64,000 bases of DNA from an uncultured SAR116 cluster alpha proteobacterium (GTDB lineage Bacteria > Pseudomonadota > Alphaproteobacteria > Puniceispirillales > Marisalimonadaceae), in the NCBI GenBank assembly GCA_902623995.1, contig CACNWE010000001.1, positions 186,001 through 250,000 of the forward strand. The letters run 5' to 3'. Position numbers and translations under genes: made by a program. The notes beneath the pieces were generated by a model, which saw only the letters and a list, made by a program, of their open reading frames with translations, was not told the origin of the DNA and did not search any database. Positions 9,581 through 19,020 of the stretch are shown here, one piece after another (position 1 is the stretch's first letter; every line of letters starts with the position of its first letter).

Positions 9581-10468
9581 TTGAATTTAGTAACCATTTA
9601 TCAAAATACTTCTAATAATTTTAAAGCCATCCTGGCAATGATTTTGGCTGTATTTTGCGTAACTATTATGAGCGTTCAAGCTAAATTAGTAGGTATTGAA
9701 TACCATGCTGTACAGATTACATTTGCAAGAGCCATGGTAGTAATAATTCTTTTATTACCTCTAATTTACAAGCTAGGAGGCATAAAATTTTTAAAAACAA
9801 ATAAGCCTTATCTTCATTTCTTTAGAAGCTTAGCGGGACTTACTGGGAACATAATGTTTTTTTTAGCCTTTCAAAGACTACCTGTTGCAGATGTCACAGT
9901 AATATCTCAAGCAGTACCAATTTTTTCATGTATTTTTGCAATAATCTTTCTTAACGAAATAATAGGGTGGCGAAGATGGTTGGCTATTTTAATTGGATTT
10001 GGTGGAGTAGTAATTGCAATAAATCCAACTGGCTCCATAGCAATTGCTTCAATTTATGCCTTAATTGGCACTTTAATGTGGTCTACTACTATTATTTTTT
10101 TAAGATTACTAGGGACAACTGAACATCCTGTAAAAACAGTCTTTTACTTTATGTTAGTGAGTTTTATTCTAACTTCTTTTTTTCAACCATTTTTGTGGAA
10201 AGAACCTTCTTTAAGAGTCATTTTGTTATTTATTGGACTAGGTGTATCAGCTTTTTTAACACAATTGTTAATGACTTACGCATTACAAAAAGCACCTGCT
10301 TCAATTGTAAGTCCATTTAATTATACAGGAATTGTATGGGCGATTATTTTTGATTACTTGATATGGAACTCGCATCCAATAATTTCTACAATTGTAGGAG
10401 GATTCATTATAACAATTTCAGGTATATATATCTTCAAAAGAGAGGCTAAAATAAAATCAATTAAATAA
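9581..10468 (+). CDS. EamA/DMT family transporter
   Basis: A 295-residue protein with ten hydrophobic segments and an internal repeat, as in the drug/metabolite transporter superfamily. EamA signatures are visible: AKLVGIEYHAVQITFARA near 30-45, FFRSLAGLTGNIMFFLAFQRLPVAD near 80-105, and the second-half ALQKAPASIVSPFNYTGIVWA near 238-258. No ATG fits the first helix, so a TTG at 9581, six bases after the MFS stop, is the best start; the first ATG (9638) would cut into helix one. It probably exports a small metabolite. The 3' end overlaps the convergent MFS gene by 12 bases. Confidence 0.8.
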   Translation: MNLVTIYQNTSNNFKAILAMILAVFCVTIMSVQAKLVGIEYHAVQITFARAMVVIILLLPLIYKLGGIKFLKTNKPYLHFFRSLAGLTGNIMFFLAFQRLPVADVTVISQAVPIFSCIFAIIFLNEIIGWRRWLAILIGFGGVVIAINPTGSIAIASIYALIGTLMWSTTIIFLRLLGTTEHPVKTVFYFMLVSFILTSFFQPFLWKEPSLRVILLFIGLGVSAFLTQLLMTYALQKAPASIVSPFNYTGIVWAIIFDYLIWNSHPIISTIVGGFIITISGIYIFKREAKIKSIK

Positions 10469-11659
10469 ATTATTTTTAAATTTAAAGTATAAAATCAATT
10501 TAAATATGAAATAACCAATAATTGGCATTATTATAAGACCATTACTTAAAGGAGTGAATTCACCCACAAATCCTAAAATTATACCTCCAACTGTTAATGA
10601 TCCAAAAGAAATACTTGACCACCAAGTTAAGACTCTAGCCCTATAAACTTCTTCTACTTCTAATTGGATAATTGTTTGAGTTCCAATACCAACTGCAGTT
10701 GTAGTAAAACCGACAACTGTAAAAAATATTGCCATTGTATAAACTTCTGAAAAAAAGCCAATAATGCAGCTTATTATCAGACCAAGCATTAACATTGATA
10801 CTAATTTAGTTTCAATTTTACTTTTATTACTATTTCTAAAACCTATCCAAATTGACGCCAATAAGGCCCCAATACCCGCAGTAGTTGTAATTAAAGATAA
10901 TCCAAAACTCCCTTCTTTTAATATTTCGCCTGCAATTGTTGGTTGAATTTCAAGCATCCCTCTGACAAAAAAGGCGCTTACAAAAACAACAAATAAACTT
11001 TTTAGAATAATAGGGGTCCTTAACGCAAATTTTCCACCTTCCAAAAATCTATGAAAAAAATTTCCTTGTAAAACTTCTTTCTTAATCCTTGTTCTTAAGG
11101 GCATATAAATTAAGACTGGAATCAATGGAAGATAAGTTAATGCAGCAATCAAAAAAGTTACTTCAAGATTAAAAAAAGCTATCAATCCTCCAGCAAAAGC
11201 AGGACCAACAACTCTTGATCCATTAAAGGATGCAGAATTTAGACCTACAGCACTAGAGAGTAAATTTTTTGGAACAACAATAGAGACAAAAACCAATCTT
11301 ACAGGGTGATAACAAGCACTTAATAAACCTTGTAAAACAGACAAAAAAGCTAAAGTAAATAGTGTATGTTGATCTAAATATTGTAAGAACCAAATTAATA
11401 TTCCAATTAAAAACATTAATATTTTTAATATTACACTTGCTACCCTCATATTCCAATTTTCTGCAAATACAGCAAAAAATGGTCCTAATACTCCTGCAGG
11501 TGCCATAAGAGCTAAAGTTACAAAACTTGTCCAAAATGTAGATTCTGTAATTTCCCAAGTAAGCCAACCAACTCCAATTTTTTGTATCCAGAGCCCAAAA
11601 AGAGAAATCGTATTACTAAAAAAATATAAGCTAAATGATCTATTTGATAACGCATTCAT
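10457..11659 (-). CDS. MFS exporter (MFS_3, enterobactin-exporter-like)
   Basis: A 400-residue twelve-helix carrier. The start NRSFSLYFFSNTISLFGLWIQKIGVGWLTWEITES and the later PVRLVFVSIVVPKNLLSSAVGLNSASFNGSRVVGPAFAGGLIA blocks are typical of the MFS_3 (EntS-like) branch. Substrate unknown. Its start overlaps the stop of the alpha/beta hydrolase gene by four bases, so the two are translationally coupled and probably function together or at least share a transcript. Confidence 0.8.
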   Translation of the reverse strand: MNALSNRSFSLYFFSNTISLFGLWIQKIGVGWLTWEITESTFWTSFVTLALMAPAGVLGPFFAVFAENWNMRVASVILKILMFLIGILIWFLQYLDQHTLFTLAFLSVLQGLLSACYHPVRLVFVSIVVPKNLLSSAVGLNSASFNGSRVVGPAFAGGLIAFFNLEVTFLIAALTYLPLIPVLIYMPLRTRIKKEVLQGNFFHRFLEGGKFALRTPIILKSLFVVFVSAFFVRGMLEIQPTIAGEILKEGSFGLSLITTTAGIGALLASIWIGFRNSNKSKIETKLVSMLMLGLIISCIIGFFSEVYTMAIFFTVVGFTTTAVGIGTQTIIQLEVEEVYRARVLTWWSSISFGSLTVGGIILGFVGEFTPLSNGLIIMPIIGYFIFKLILYFKFKNNLFN

Positions 11660-12483
11660 GAATTAAAAAAAGTTTCTATAGCTTCGTTAAAGTCAGATGC
11701 GTTTTCACAATAAGGTGCGTGGCCAACATTTGAAAGCTCTAATACTTTTGCATGAGGTAATGATTGTTGTAATCTATTAGAACGATCGTTTGATACAACA
11801 ATATCTTTTGAACCTTTTAATATAAGACATGGTTGATTAACTTTTAACAAACTAGTTGAAGTATCAAGTGTTTGCATAGCCATTCCACCTGACATTATGG
11901 AACCTTCTGTAATTTCTTCACTAATAATAGATAAGAAACTGAATATTTCTTTATCTTTCAATTCAGGCAACATCTTTTTAATTCTTAATTTACCAAATTC
12001 TTCATTAGACAACTTTTTTCTTTCTTCAAGTCTTTGACTATAGGGTTTCCTTAAAGGGCTCTGAGGCGGTAATGCGTAACCTTTATGAGTACATGACAAA
12101 ACTAATTTATTTACACTATCGGAAAAGTCAGCTGAAACAATTTGAGCTAACATGCCACCCATCGAGTGACCTACTAAGTCAAATTTCTTAATTCCTAAAT
12201 TTGTTAGTAAGTTATTCACTAGCTTTGCAATCTCAAACATATTTAAATCCGCAGCATCTGATTTTCCAAAACCAGGTGCATCAATTGCAATTACTGACCT
12301 TTTATCTCTAAAATGTAAAAATTGAAAAGCCCAACTTTTGCTATTCCCGTTAAAACCATGCAAGAATACAATTGGTATATTATCATCAAATTTATTGATC
12401 CTAAAAGATGTGTTTAAATTATATTCTTTATCACTAAATATTTGTAATTCGGGAAGTTTTTTCAAAATTTCTAAGTGGTTCAA
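11656..12483 (-). CDS. Alpha/beta hydrolase
   Basis: A 275-residue alpha/beta-hydrolase fold enzyme. Visible landmarks are the oxyanion-hole HGFNGNSKSW (about 42-51), the nucleophile elbow GHSMGG (Ser near residue 108), the acid in LKGSKDIVVS (Asp near 227) and the histidine in NVGHAPYCE (about 254). This is a complete catalytic triad. The profile fits the pimeloyl-ACP carboxylesterase / 3-oxoadipate enol-lactonase group, but the substrate cannot be named. It is coupled by a four-base overlap to the MFS exporter and divergent from the peptide-binding protein gene. Confidence 0.8.
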   Translation of the reverse strand: MNHLEILKKLPELQIFSDKEYNLNTSFRINKFDDNIPIVFLHGFNGNSKSWAFQFLHFRDKRSVIAIDAPGFGKSDAADLNMFEIAKLVNNLLTNLGIKKFDLVGHSMGGMLAQIVSADFSDSVNKLVLSCTHKGYALPPQSPLRKPYSQRLEERKKLSNEEFGKLRIKKMLPELKDKEIFSFLSIISEEITEGSIMSGGMAMQTLDTSTSLLKVNQPCLILKGSKDIVVSNDRSNRLQQSLPHAKVLELSNVGHAPYCENASDFNEAIETFFNS

Positions 12484-12613
12484 TGTCGCCTCCTGTAATT
12501 ACTTTTTATAATAAAAAAAACAAAAAAGATTTAATTATAAAAATTATTTTATCTTTTGACTCTATGTTATTTTTAATTCAATGTTTTTTTAAGGATATTT
12601 TAGGAGAGTAAAA

Positions 12614-14203
12614 ATGAAATTAATCAACAGACTTTTTATTATTTTGATAAGTTGTCTTTTATCAAGTGTTGCACTGGCAAAAGACCTCACTGTTGGATTG
12701 AAATCAGAGCCCAGCTCTATTGATCCACATTATCATAATCTTGGTCCAAATAATGCATTTGCAACCCATATTTATGGGACATTAGTTGGGTCAGACGAAA
12801 ACCAACAACATTATCCAGATTTAGCTACTTCGTGGAAACCTATCAATGACACCACTTGGGAATTTAAGCTCAGAAAAGGTGTAAAGTTTCATGACGGAAG
12901 TGATTTTACAGCAGATGATGTTCTCTTTACGGCTCAAAGAGCACAAAATGTTCCAAAATCTCCATCAGGTTTTGGTACTTACTTAAAGGGAAAGGAATTT
13001 ATTAAAATTGATAGTCATACAATTCACATAAAAACTAAGAAACCCTATCCTTTGATGCCAAATGATATCATGACAGTTAAAATTATATCAAAGAAAAATG
13101 GACAAGGCGCAACCACAGCTGACTATAATAGTGGTAAAGCAGCAATTGGTACTGGTCCTTATAAGTTTGTGGAGTGGGTGCCAGGAGATAAAATAGTATT
13201 AAAAGCTAACGAAAATTATCATGGTGCAGGTACTGGAGCGCCTAAATACAAAAATATTTTATTTAAGCCAATTAAATCTGGTCCCGCAAGAATTGCAGCA
13301 CTATTAGCTAAGGATGTAGATTTTATAGATAATGTACCTCCTTTAAATGTTGCAAAAATGAAAAAAAATCCAACTATTAAGTTAAATAGCGGATCTTCTA
13401 ATAGAGTGATTTATCTTCATATGGACCAATTTAGAGAGGATTCACCTCATATTACAGCAATAGGTGGTGGTAAAATTAAAAACCCTCTAATGGATGTCAG
13501 GGTCAGAAAAGCTCTTTCTTTAGCAATTAATCGTGATGCAATGGTTTCAAAAGTGATGGAAGGTATTGCTGTAAAAGCAGGCCAATTATTACCAGCAGGT
13601 TTCCATGGTGTCTCAGATAAAATGAAACCAGATCCATATGATCCTGAAGCTGCAAAAAAGTTATTAGCAGATGCTGGTTATGGAAACGGTTTTGAAATGA
13701 CTATCCATGGTCCAAATGATAGATACATCAATGATGCAAAAATTGCTGAGGCACTTGCACAGATGTTCTCAAGGATTGGTATTAAAGCAAAAGTTGAAAC
13801 AATGCCAAAAGCTGTTTACTTCAAAAGAGCATCAAGAGGTGGTCCAAATAAGAGCCCTGAATTTAGTTTTATGGTCCTTGGTTGGGGTGCTGGTTCTGGA
13901 GAAGCATCATCTCCATTAAGAGCTTTATTACATACTTATGACAAATCTATTGGTATGGGTAGAGCGAATAGAGGAAGACATTCTGATCCAGTTGTTGATA
14001 AGCTAATTCAAAAGGCGCTTGGAACAGTTGACTCAGACGCCAGAGGTAAACTTTTAGCTGAAGCTACCGAAGTGGCAGTTGGTAAAAACTATGGTGTTAT
14101 TCCAATTCATTATCAAATGAATACTTGGGCTGCAAAATCTTCTTGTAGCTACACTCCAAGAACTGATGAAAGAACAATAGCAACATATTTAAATTGTAAA
14201 TAA
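12614..14203 (+). CDS. ABC transporter substrate-binding protein, dipeptide/oligopeptide type (SBP_bac_5)
   Basis: A 529-residue periplasmic solute-binding protein. It has a classical signal peptide ending LSSVALA (cut after residue 22), then DLTVGLKSEPSSIDPHYHN, the ATSWKPINDTTWEFKLRKGVKFHDGS block, and VRKALSLAINRD, which are SBP_bac_5 signatures. It would capture peptides or acyl-amino acids for the permeases downstream. A strong Shine-Dalgarno (aggagag) precedes the ATG. A perfect hairpin lies between it and the permease gene, which may raise its expression above the membrane subunits. The hydrolases nearby suggest acylated amino-acid substrates; this is inference. Confidence 0.9.
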   Translation: MKLINRLFIILISCLLSSVALAKDLTVGLKSEPSSIDPHYHNLGPNNAFATHIYGTLVGSDENQQHYPDLATSWKPINDTTWEFKLRKGVKFHDGSDFTADDVLFTAQRAQNVPKSPSGFGTYLKGKEFIKIDSHTIHIKTKKPYPLMPNDIMTVKIISKKNGQGATTADYNSGKAAIGTGPYKFVEWVPGDKIVLKANENYHGAGTGAPKYKNILFKPIKSGPARIAALLAKDVDFIDNVPPLNVAKMKKNPTIKLNSGSSNRVIYLHMDQFREDSPHITAIGGGKIKNPLMDVRVRKALSLAINRDAMVSKVMEGIAVKAGQLLPAGFHGVSDKMKPDPYDPEAAKKLLADAGYGNGFEMTIHGPNDRYINDAKIAEALAQMFSRIGIKAKVETMPKAVYFKRASRGGPNKSPEFSFMVLGWGAGSGEASSPLRALLHTYDKSIGMGRANRGRHSDPVVDKLIQKALGTVDSDARGKLLAEATEVAVGKNYGVIPIHYQMNTWAAKSSCSYTPRTDERTIATYLNCK

Positions 14204-14213
14204 GTTATAACCT

Positions 14214-14243
14214 AAGAACCAGAGCAAGTTTGCTCTGGTTCTT
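14214..14243 (+). terminator. Perfect 14-bp hairpin between binding-protein and permease genes (partial terminator or mRNA-stabilising stem)
   Basis: aagaaccagagcaa and its exact complement ttgctctggttctt are separated by two bases, ten bases after the binding-protein stop. There is no clean run of T on the far side (attatta follows), so it is more likely a 3' stabiliser or a leaky attenuator than a full terminator. Confidence 0.7.
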
Positions 14244-14262
14244 ATTATTAAAGAATTCTAAA

Positions 14263-15240
14263 ATGACAGCATTTATTTGTACAAGATTCGCTCAAAGTAT
14301 ACTTGTTTTATTTATTATGTCTCTTTTGGTTTTTGGAGGTGTAAATCTAGTAGGTGATCCTGTAGAAATGCTAATTAATCCTGAAGCTGATCAAGCCGAA
14401 GTAGAAAGAGTTATCCGCGAACTTGGACTCGATAGACCTGTAACAGAACAGTATTGGTATTTTTTAGTAAACGCCTTTAAAGGGGATTTAGGAAGCTCAT
14501 TTATTTTTGGAGAACCTGCCCTAAAGTTAATAATCCAAAGAATGCCAGCCACATTAGAACTGGCCTTGTTCTCATTATTTATATCCTTAATTATAGCAAT
14601 ACCTTTAGGTATATACGCAGGATATAACCCTGACAGCAAAGCAAGTAAGGTTATTATGGCAGGTTCTATCTTAGGCTTTTCTATGCCAACATTTTGGGTT
14701 GGTATTATATTTATTATGATATTTGCTGTTCAACTTGGATGGTTACCATCAACTGGTAGAGGTGAGATTGGAACCTTTATGGGCATAAATAGTTCTTTGT
14801 TTACTCTAAATGGACTATCACATGTTTTTTTACCTGCACTAAATTTGGCTTTATTTAAAATTTCTTCAGTCATACGTCTAACACGAGCTGGAACAAGAGA
14901 AATAATTCTTCAAGATTATATTACGTTTGCTAGGTCTAAGGGAATTTCTGAAAAAAGAGTTGTATTGATACATGTTTTGAAAAATATTTTAATTCCAATT
15001 GTCACTGTTGTTGGCCTTGAATTTGGTTCCTTAATCGCCTTCTCAACAGTTACTGAAACTGTGTTCGCATGGCCTGGGATGGGAAAGTTAATAATTGATT
15101 CAATTTACAATCTTGATCGCCCAGTTATTGTTGCATACTTAATGATCATTGTAACATTTTTCGTATTTTTAAACTTAATTGTCGATATAATTTATACGTT
15201 CTTAGATCCACGAGTAAGAATTAAAGGGGATCATCAATGA
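14263..15240 (+). CDS. dppB: Peptide ABC transporter permease 1 (DppB-like)
   Basis: A 325-residue inner-membrane permease with about six helices. The N-terminal DPVEMLINPEADQAEVERVIRELGLDRPVTEQYW block and the C-terminal GSLIAFSTVTETVFAWPGMGKLIIDSI match the DppB/OppB family; the EAA-type loop (ILQDYITFARSKGISEKRV, about 220-238) contacts the ATPase. I chose the ATG at 14263. An in-frame TTG at 14230 lies inside the hairpin downstream of the binding-protein gene and has no ribosome site, so it is unlikely. The 3' end overlaps the next permease by four bases (ATGA). Confidence 0.88.
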   Translation: MTAFICTRFAQSILVLFIMSLLVFGGVNLVGDPVEMLINPEADQAEVERVIRELGLDRPVTEQYWYFLVNAFKGDLGSSFIFGEPALKLIIQRMPATLELALFSLFISLIIAIPLGIYAGYNPDSKASKVIMAGSILGFSMPTFWVGIIFIMIFAVQLGWLPSTGRGEIGTFMGINSSLFTLNGLSHVFLPALNLALFKISSVIRLTRAGTREIILQDYITFARSKGISEKRVVLIHVLKNILIPIVTVVGLEFGSLIAFSTVTETVFAWPGMGKLIIDSIYNLDRPVIVAYLMIIVTFFVFLNLIVDIIYTFLDPRVRIKGDHQ

Positions 15241-16115
15241 ACCCAAAATTAAGAAAATTTCTAGTATTCTGTAAAGATTTTTCTTCAAACAAGGTTGCTC
15301 TTGTCGCTTTTTTTATTTTTTTACTTATTCTATTCGTAGCAATATTTGCACCTTTAGTATCTCCGACTGATCCTTACGACCTCAATACTGTTAGTATTAT
15401 GAATAGTAGATTACCACCATTTTCAGAAGACTTCTCTGGTAATTATTTTTTACTTGGTACTGATGGCGCAGGTAGGGACATGGTTTCAGCTATATTCTAT
15501 GGATTGAGGGTAAGTTTAGGAGTTGGCGTTCTATCAGGTATTTTTGCTCTGATAATAGGTTCATTTTTTGGAATTTCTGCAGCTTTTTTTGGGGGGAGAT
15601 ACGAATCATTAATTATGAGAATTGTGGACATTCAGCTAAGCTTTCCATCTATTTTAGTTGCTTTAATTATCTTAGCTGCTTTTGGAAAAGGTGTTGAAAA
15701 AACTATCATTGCTCTAATTTTAGTACAGTGGGCTTATTACGCTAGAACAGCACGATCAAGTGCTCTAGTTGAAATAAATAAAGAATATGTTGATGCTGCT
15801 AGATGTTTAGCATTCGGAAACACACGAATAATGTTTAAACATATATTGCCTAACTGTATGGCTCCGTTAATTGTTGTTGGTACTTTGCAAACTGCACACG
15901 CAATTTCTTTAGAAGCCACACTAAGTTTTTTGGGTTTAGGTCTTCCAATAACAGAACCTTCTTTGGGTCTTCTAATAGGAAATGGTTTTGAATATATGTA
16001 TAGTGGCGACTTTTGGATTAGCATATTTCCTGGCGTTGCATTACTTATAACTGTCGCTTCTATAAATTTAGTAGGAGATCATCTGCGGGATATGTTTAAC
16101 CCAAGGCTTCACTAA
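15237..16115 (+). CDS. dppC: Peptide ABC transporter permease 2 (DppC-like)
   Basis: A 292-residue permease with an N-terminal OppC-type helix followed by APLVSPTDPYDLN, LLGTDGAGRDM (about residues 78-88), an EAA loop (INKEYVDAARCLAFGNTRIMF, about 178-198), then LSFLGLGLPITEPSLGLLIG. All are DppC/OppC hallmarks. It pairs with the upstream DppB-like permease, with which it overlaps by four bases. The transporter is completed by the double ATPase encoded on the opposite strand at 17116-19020. Confidence 0.88.
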   Translation: MNPKLRKFLVFCKDFSSNKVALVAFFIFLLILFVAIFAPLVSPTDPYDLNTVSIMNSRLPPFSEDFSGNYFLLGTDGAGRDMVSAIFYGLRVSLGVGVLSGIFALIIGSFFGISAAFFGGRYESLIMRIVDIQLSFPSILVALIILAAFGKGVEKTIIALILVQWAYYARTARSSALVEINKEYVDAARCLAFGNTRIMFKHILPNCMAPLIVVGTLQTAHAISLEATLSFLGLGLPITEPSLGLLIGNGFEYMYSGDFWISIFPGVALLITVASINLVGDHLRDMFNPRLH

Positions 16116-16120
16116 AATTT

Positions 16121-17110
16121 CTAATAATAGTCACTTAATTTATACGCAAGTCTTACTGCTGTTTTACCTGGAAATAATCTTTTGGAAGGCATAATTAAAA
16201 TAGTTTCTTCGAAGGGAGCATATACTTTTTCATTATCATCTTTCCCAATCAATACTCCCTTTTTTAAGGTTTCAAAACCTTGCCAATCTTGATCAAATTT
16301 AAAATTTTCACTTTTGATAGTTATAATTTTTCCAACTTTATAAACATCGTTTTGAAAGTTTAATACTTTATTTTTAACGATAAAATCATCTGCAAAATTT
16401 TCATCCATTATTGAAGTAGTTCGTAAGAATCTTATCATAGTCTCAATTGCAACAATTTCAGATGACTTGGCCCAATGTTGCCCACATTCAACTAGAAGAG
16501 CATTTTTTTGACTTTCTTTATTAGAAAAGCCAAAATAGTCTCTCATTCTCATTCCTTCATTATGTCCGGTATCAGATATTATTGGCATTTGCATGCCTAC
16601 ATCGCGAGCGAAATCAATACCTTTATTTAACATTCCAGCCATCATAAGAGGTACGCAAGGTTTTTGCATTGAATGTATATCCAACAAATAATCGACTTGA
16701 GACACGATATTTTTAACTTCATTAGCTCTTAAAAATTCACTAGTTCTTTTTCTTTTGGGATCTTCTAAGACACCTTCTGCCCACAATCTATTAAAATCCT
16801 CTTCAACCCATCTTGTTCTATTTGGATTAAGAGGATCAAATGCTAAATAAGCCTCAATATTCATAAAACCTAGAGTTAATTTTCCACTTAATGGTCTATA
16901 GTCATTTTTAAGAAACCAATCTATAGCAAGTGCCCCACAAGGTTCATTACCATGTACAATTGATGATATAAAAACGTGTGGACCACTTAAACCACTATCT
17001 AATGTAATAACATAGTCAATACCTGTGTTAGAATTTTTGTAGGGAGAAATGTCAGGATTAACTAATTCAACAGGAAATTCATTTTTATAATCTAATTTAG
17101 GGTCATTCAT
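16121..17110 (-). CDS. Succinylglutamate desuccinylase/aspartoacylase family zinc hydrolase (M14)
   Basis: A 329-residue metal-dependent amidohydrolase. The zinc site is visible as SIVHGNEPCGALAIDWFL (His and Glu near residues 54 and 57) and LLDIHSMQKP (His near 145); the substrate-carboxylate arginine region (DPLNPNRTRWVEEDFNR, about 92-108) matches AstE/aspartoacylase. It would split N-acyl groups from amino acids. It sits four bases upstream of the convergent end of dppC and directly downstream of the ABC double-ATPase gene on its own strand, so it is likely part of the same uptake-and-hydrolysis locus. Confidence 0.82.
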   Translation of the reverse strand: MNDPKLDYKNEFPVELVNPDISPYKNSNTGIDYVITLDSGLSGPHVFISSIVHGNEPCGALAIDWFLKNDYRPLSGKLTLGFMNIEAYLAFDPLNPNRTRWVEEDFNRLWAEGVLEDPKRKRTSEFLRANEVKNIVSQVDYLLDIHSMQKPCVPLMMAGMLNKGIDFARDVGMQMPIISDTGHNEGMRMRDYFGFSNKESQKNALLVECGQHWAKSSEIVAIETMIRFLRTTSIMDENFADDFIVKNKVLNFQNDVYKVGKIITIKSENFKFDQDWQGFETLKKGVLIGKDDNEKVYAPFEETILIMPSKRLFPGKTAVRLAYKLSDYY

Positions 17111-17115
17111 ATCTT

Positions 17116-19020
17116 TTAATTTTGGAGCTTCATTCCATCAAATGGTTTAACGTAGTGATCCTCTCCAAGTTTAATCATTTGAACATATTCAGGTTCATAG
17201 CCTATTGGTTTTAACAAACTAGGAATTTCATCATTCATTAAGTTTAACTTCTTTTTTCTCTTAGTTGGATCTGCAATGGGAACTGCTGCCATCAATTTTT
17301 TTGTGTAAGGGTGTTGAGGATTTTCAAAAATTTGGCTTCTAAGTCCAATTTCAACTATTTCACCCAGATACATTACACCTATTCTATGGCTTACTCTCTC
17401 AATTACAGCCATATCATGGCTTATGAATAGATAAGTTAAACCGAATTCTTCTTGTAGCTCCATCATCAAGTTTACTACTTGAGCCTGAATAGAAACATCT
17501 AGTGCTGAAACTGCTTCATCAGCTATTATTAACTTGGGTTCTAATGCCAGAGCTCTAGCTATTCCAATTCTTTGTCTCTGTCCTCCAGAGAGTTCATGTG
17601 GATATCTAGAGTAATATTGTTCATCAAGTCCAACGCGATTTAATAATTTTATTACCCTACTATTTGATCCCAACTTAGGCTCTAATCCGTGCACCATTAT
17701 TGGTTCCGCTATAATTTGACCAACAGTCATTCTTGGATTTAAAGAAGCAAAAGGATCTTGAAAAATCATTTGCATCTTTTTTCTATATTGTATCATTTCT
17801 TTATTATTTAAATTAGTTAAGTCTACGCCTTCAAAAAAAACTTCACCTCTTGTTGGTGACGTTAGTCCTATTATACTTCTTCCTGTTGTGGACTTTCCAC
17901 AACCACTCTCACCAACCAATCCAAGTGTTTCGCCTGGTTGCAAATTAAAACTTATATTTTCAACTGCATGAATATTTCCACCTGCTCTTCCAAAGTCTTG
18001 TTTGATTAAAAACCTTGTAGTCAGACCTTTGACTTCAAGCAATGGAGAAGAAGTCCTATTTACAGTATCTTTCATTTCTACAACTGTTTTTGTTGAAATT
18101 TTCTCTTTATTTTTGTGTTCATCAGAAGATTTAACATCAAGATTAACAAATTTTGCTGGTAGTTTTTTACCAATCATACTCCCAAGTTTTGGGACAGCTG
18201 CCAATAAAGACCTAGTGTATGGATGTTTAGGATTTTGAAATATTTCAATAGCAGTGCCTTCTTCAACTTTTTTACCTGCAAACATGACAACGACTCTGTC
18301 AGCAACCTCAGCCACAACACCCATATCATGAGTAATAAACATTACTGACATACCTATGTCTCTTTGTAACATTTTTATCAAATCCAGTATTTGTGCTTGT
18401 ATTGTGACGTCCAATGCTGTTGTAGGTTCATCTGCAATTAATAATGAGGGCTTGCAACTTAATGCCATTGCAATCATTACTCTTTGTCTCATTCCACCAG
18501 AGAGTTCATGCGGATATTGATTTAACCTTTTTTCTGGTTCAGGTATTCTTACCAACTTGATCATTTCAAGTGCAATTTCAAAAGCTTCTTTTTTTGTTTT
18601 GCCTTGATGCTTAATTATTGTTTCAGTAATTTGCATACCAATAGTAAAAACTGGATTTAGTGATGTCATAGGTTCTTGAAATATCATTGAGATGTCATTG
18701 CCTCTGATATCTCTCATTTTTTCTTGATCAAGCCGAGTTAAATTTAGATTAAGATTGTTTTTTGATTGAAGGTTTATTTCACCAGAAACTATTCTACCTC
18801 CAGAATAATCAGTAAGTCTCATTAAAGATAATGCCGTAACAGACTTACCTGAGCCTGATTCACCTACTATTGCAATAGTCTCACCTTTATTGATTTTAAA
18901 AGAAATGCCATCAACAGCTTTTACAACTTTATCTTTTAATTGAAATTGAACTTTAAGATCTTTTACTTCAACAACTGATTCAGGAGTTTTATTTTTGATA
19001 TTCAAATTACTTTTATTCAT
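17116..19020 (-). CDS. Peptide ABC transporter ATPase, fused DppD-DppF
   Basis: A 634-residue protein holding two complete ABC ATPase domains in one chain. Domain one has Walker A GESGSGKS at 53-60 and signature LSGGMRQRV; domain two has Walker A GESGCGKST near 372-380 and signature LSGGQRQRIG, each followed by the oligopeptide-type C-terminal extension (NPKHPYTRSLLAAVPKLG; NPQHPYTKKLMAAVPIAD). A charged linker lies near 285-330. It would energise the DppB/DppC pair encoded convergently nearby. The stop precedes the M14 hydrolase start by five bases, and its start overlaps the N-formylglutamate hydrolase stop by four. Confidence 0.92.
   Translation of the reverse strand: MNKSNLNIKNKTPESVVEVKDLKVQFQLKDKVVKAVDGISFKINKGETIAIVGESGSGKSVTALSLMRLTDYSGGRIVSGEINLQSKNNLNLNLTRLDQEKMRDIRGNDISMIFQEPMTSLNPVFTIGMQITETIIKHQGKTKKEAFEIALEMIKLVRIPEPEKRLNQYPHELSGGMRQRVMIAMALSCKPSLLIADEPTTALDVTIQAQILDLIKMLQRDIGMSVMFITHDMGVVAEVADRVVVMFAGKKVEEGTAIEIFQNPKHPYTRSLLAAVPKLGSMIGKKLPAKFVNLDVKSSDEHKNKEKISTKTVVEMKDTVNRTSSPLLEVKGLTTRFLIKQDFGRAGGNIHAVENISFNLQPGETLGLVGESGCGKSTTGRSIIGLTSPTRGEVFFEGVDLTNLNNKEMIQYRKKMQMIFQDPFASLNPRMTVGQIIAEPIMVHGLEPKLGSNSRVIKLLNRVGLDEQYYSRYPHELSGGQRQRIGIARALALEPKLIIADEAVSALDVSIQAQVVNLMMELQEEFGLTYLFISHDMAVIERVSHRIGVMYLGEIVEIGLRSQIFENPQHPYTKKLMAAVPIADPTKRKKKLNLMNDEIPSLLKPIGYEPEYVQMIKLGEDHYVKPFDGMKLQN

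Noticed and set aside
14230-14262. TTG start for the first permease
   Set aside because: It lies inside a 14-bp hairpin and has no ribosome site; ATG at 14263 is better.
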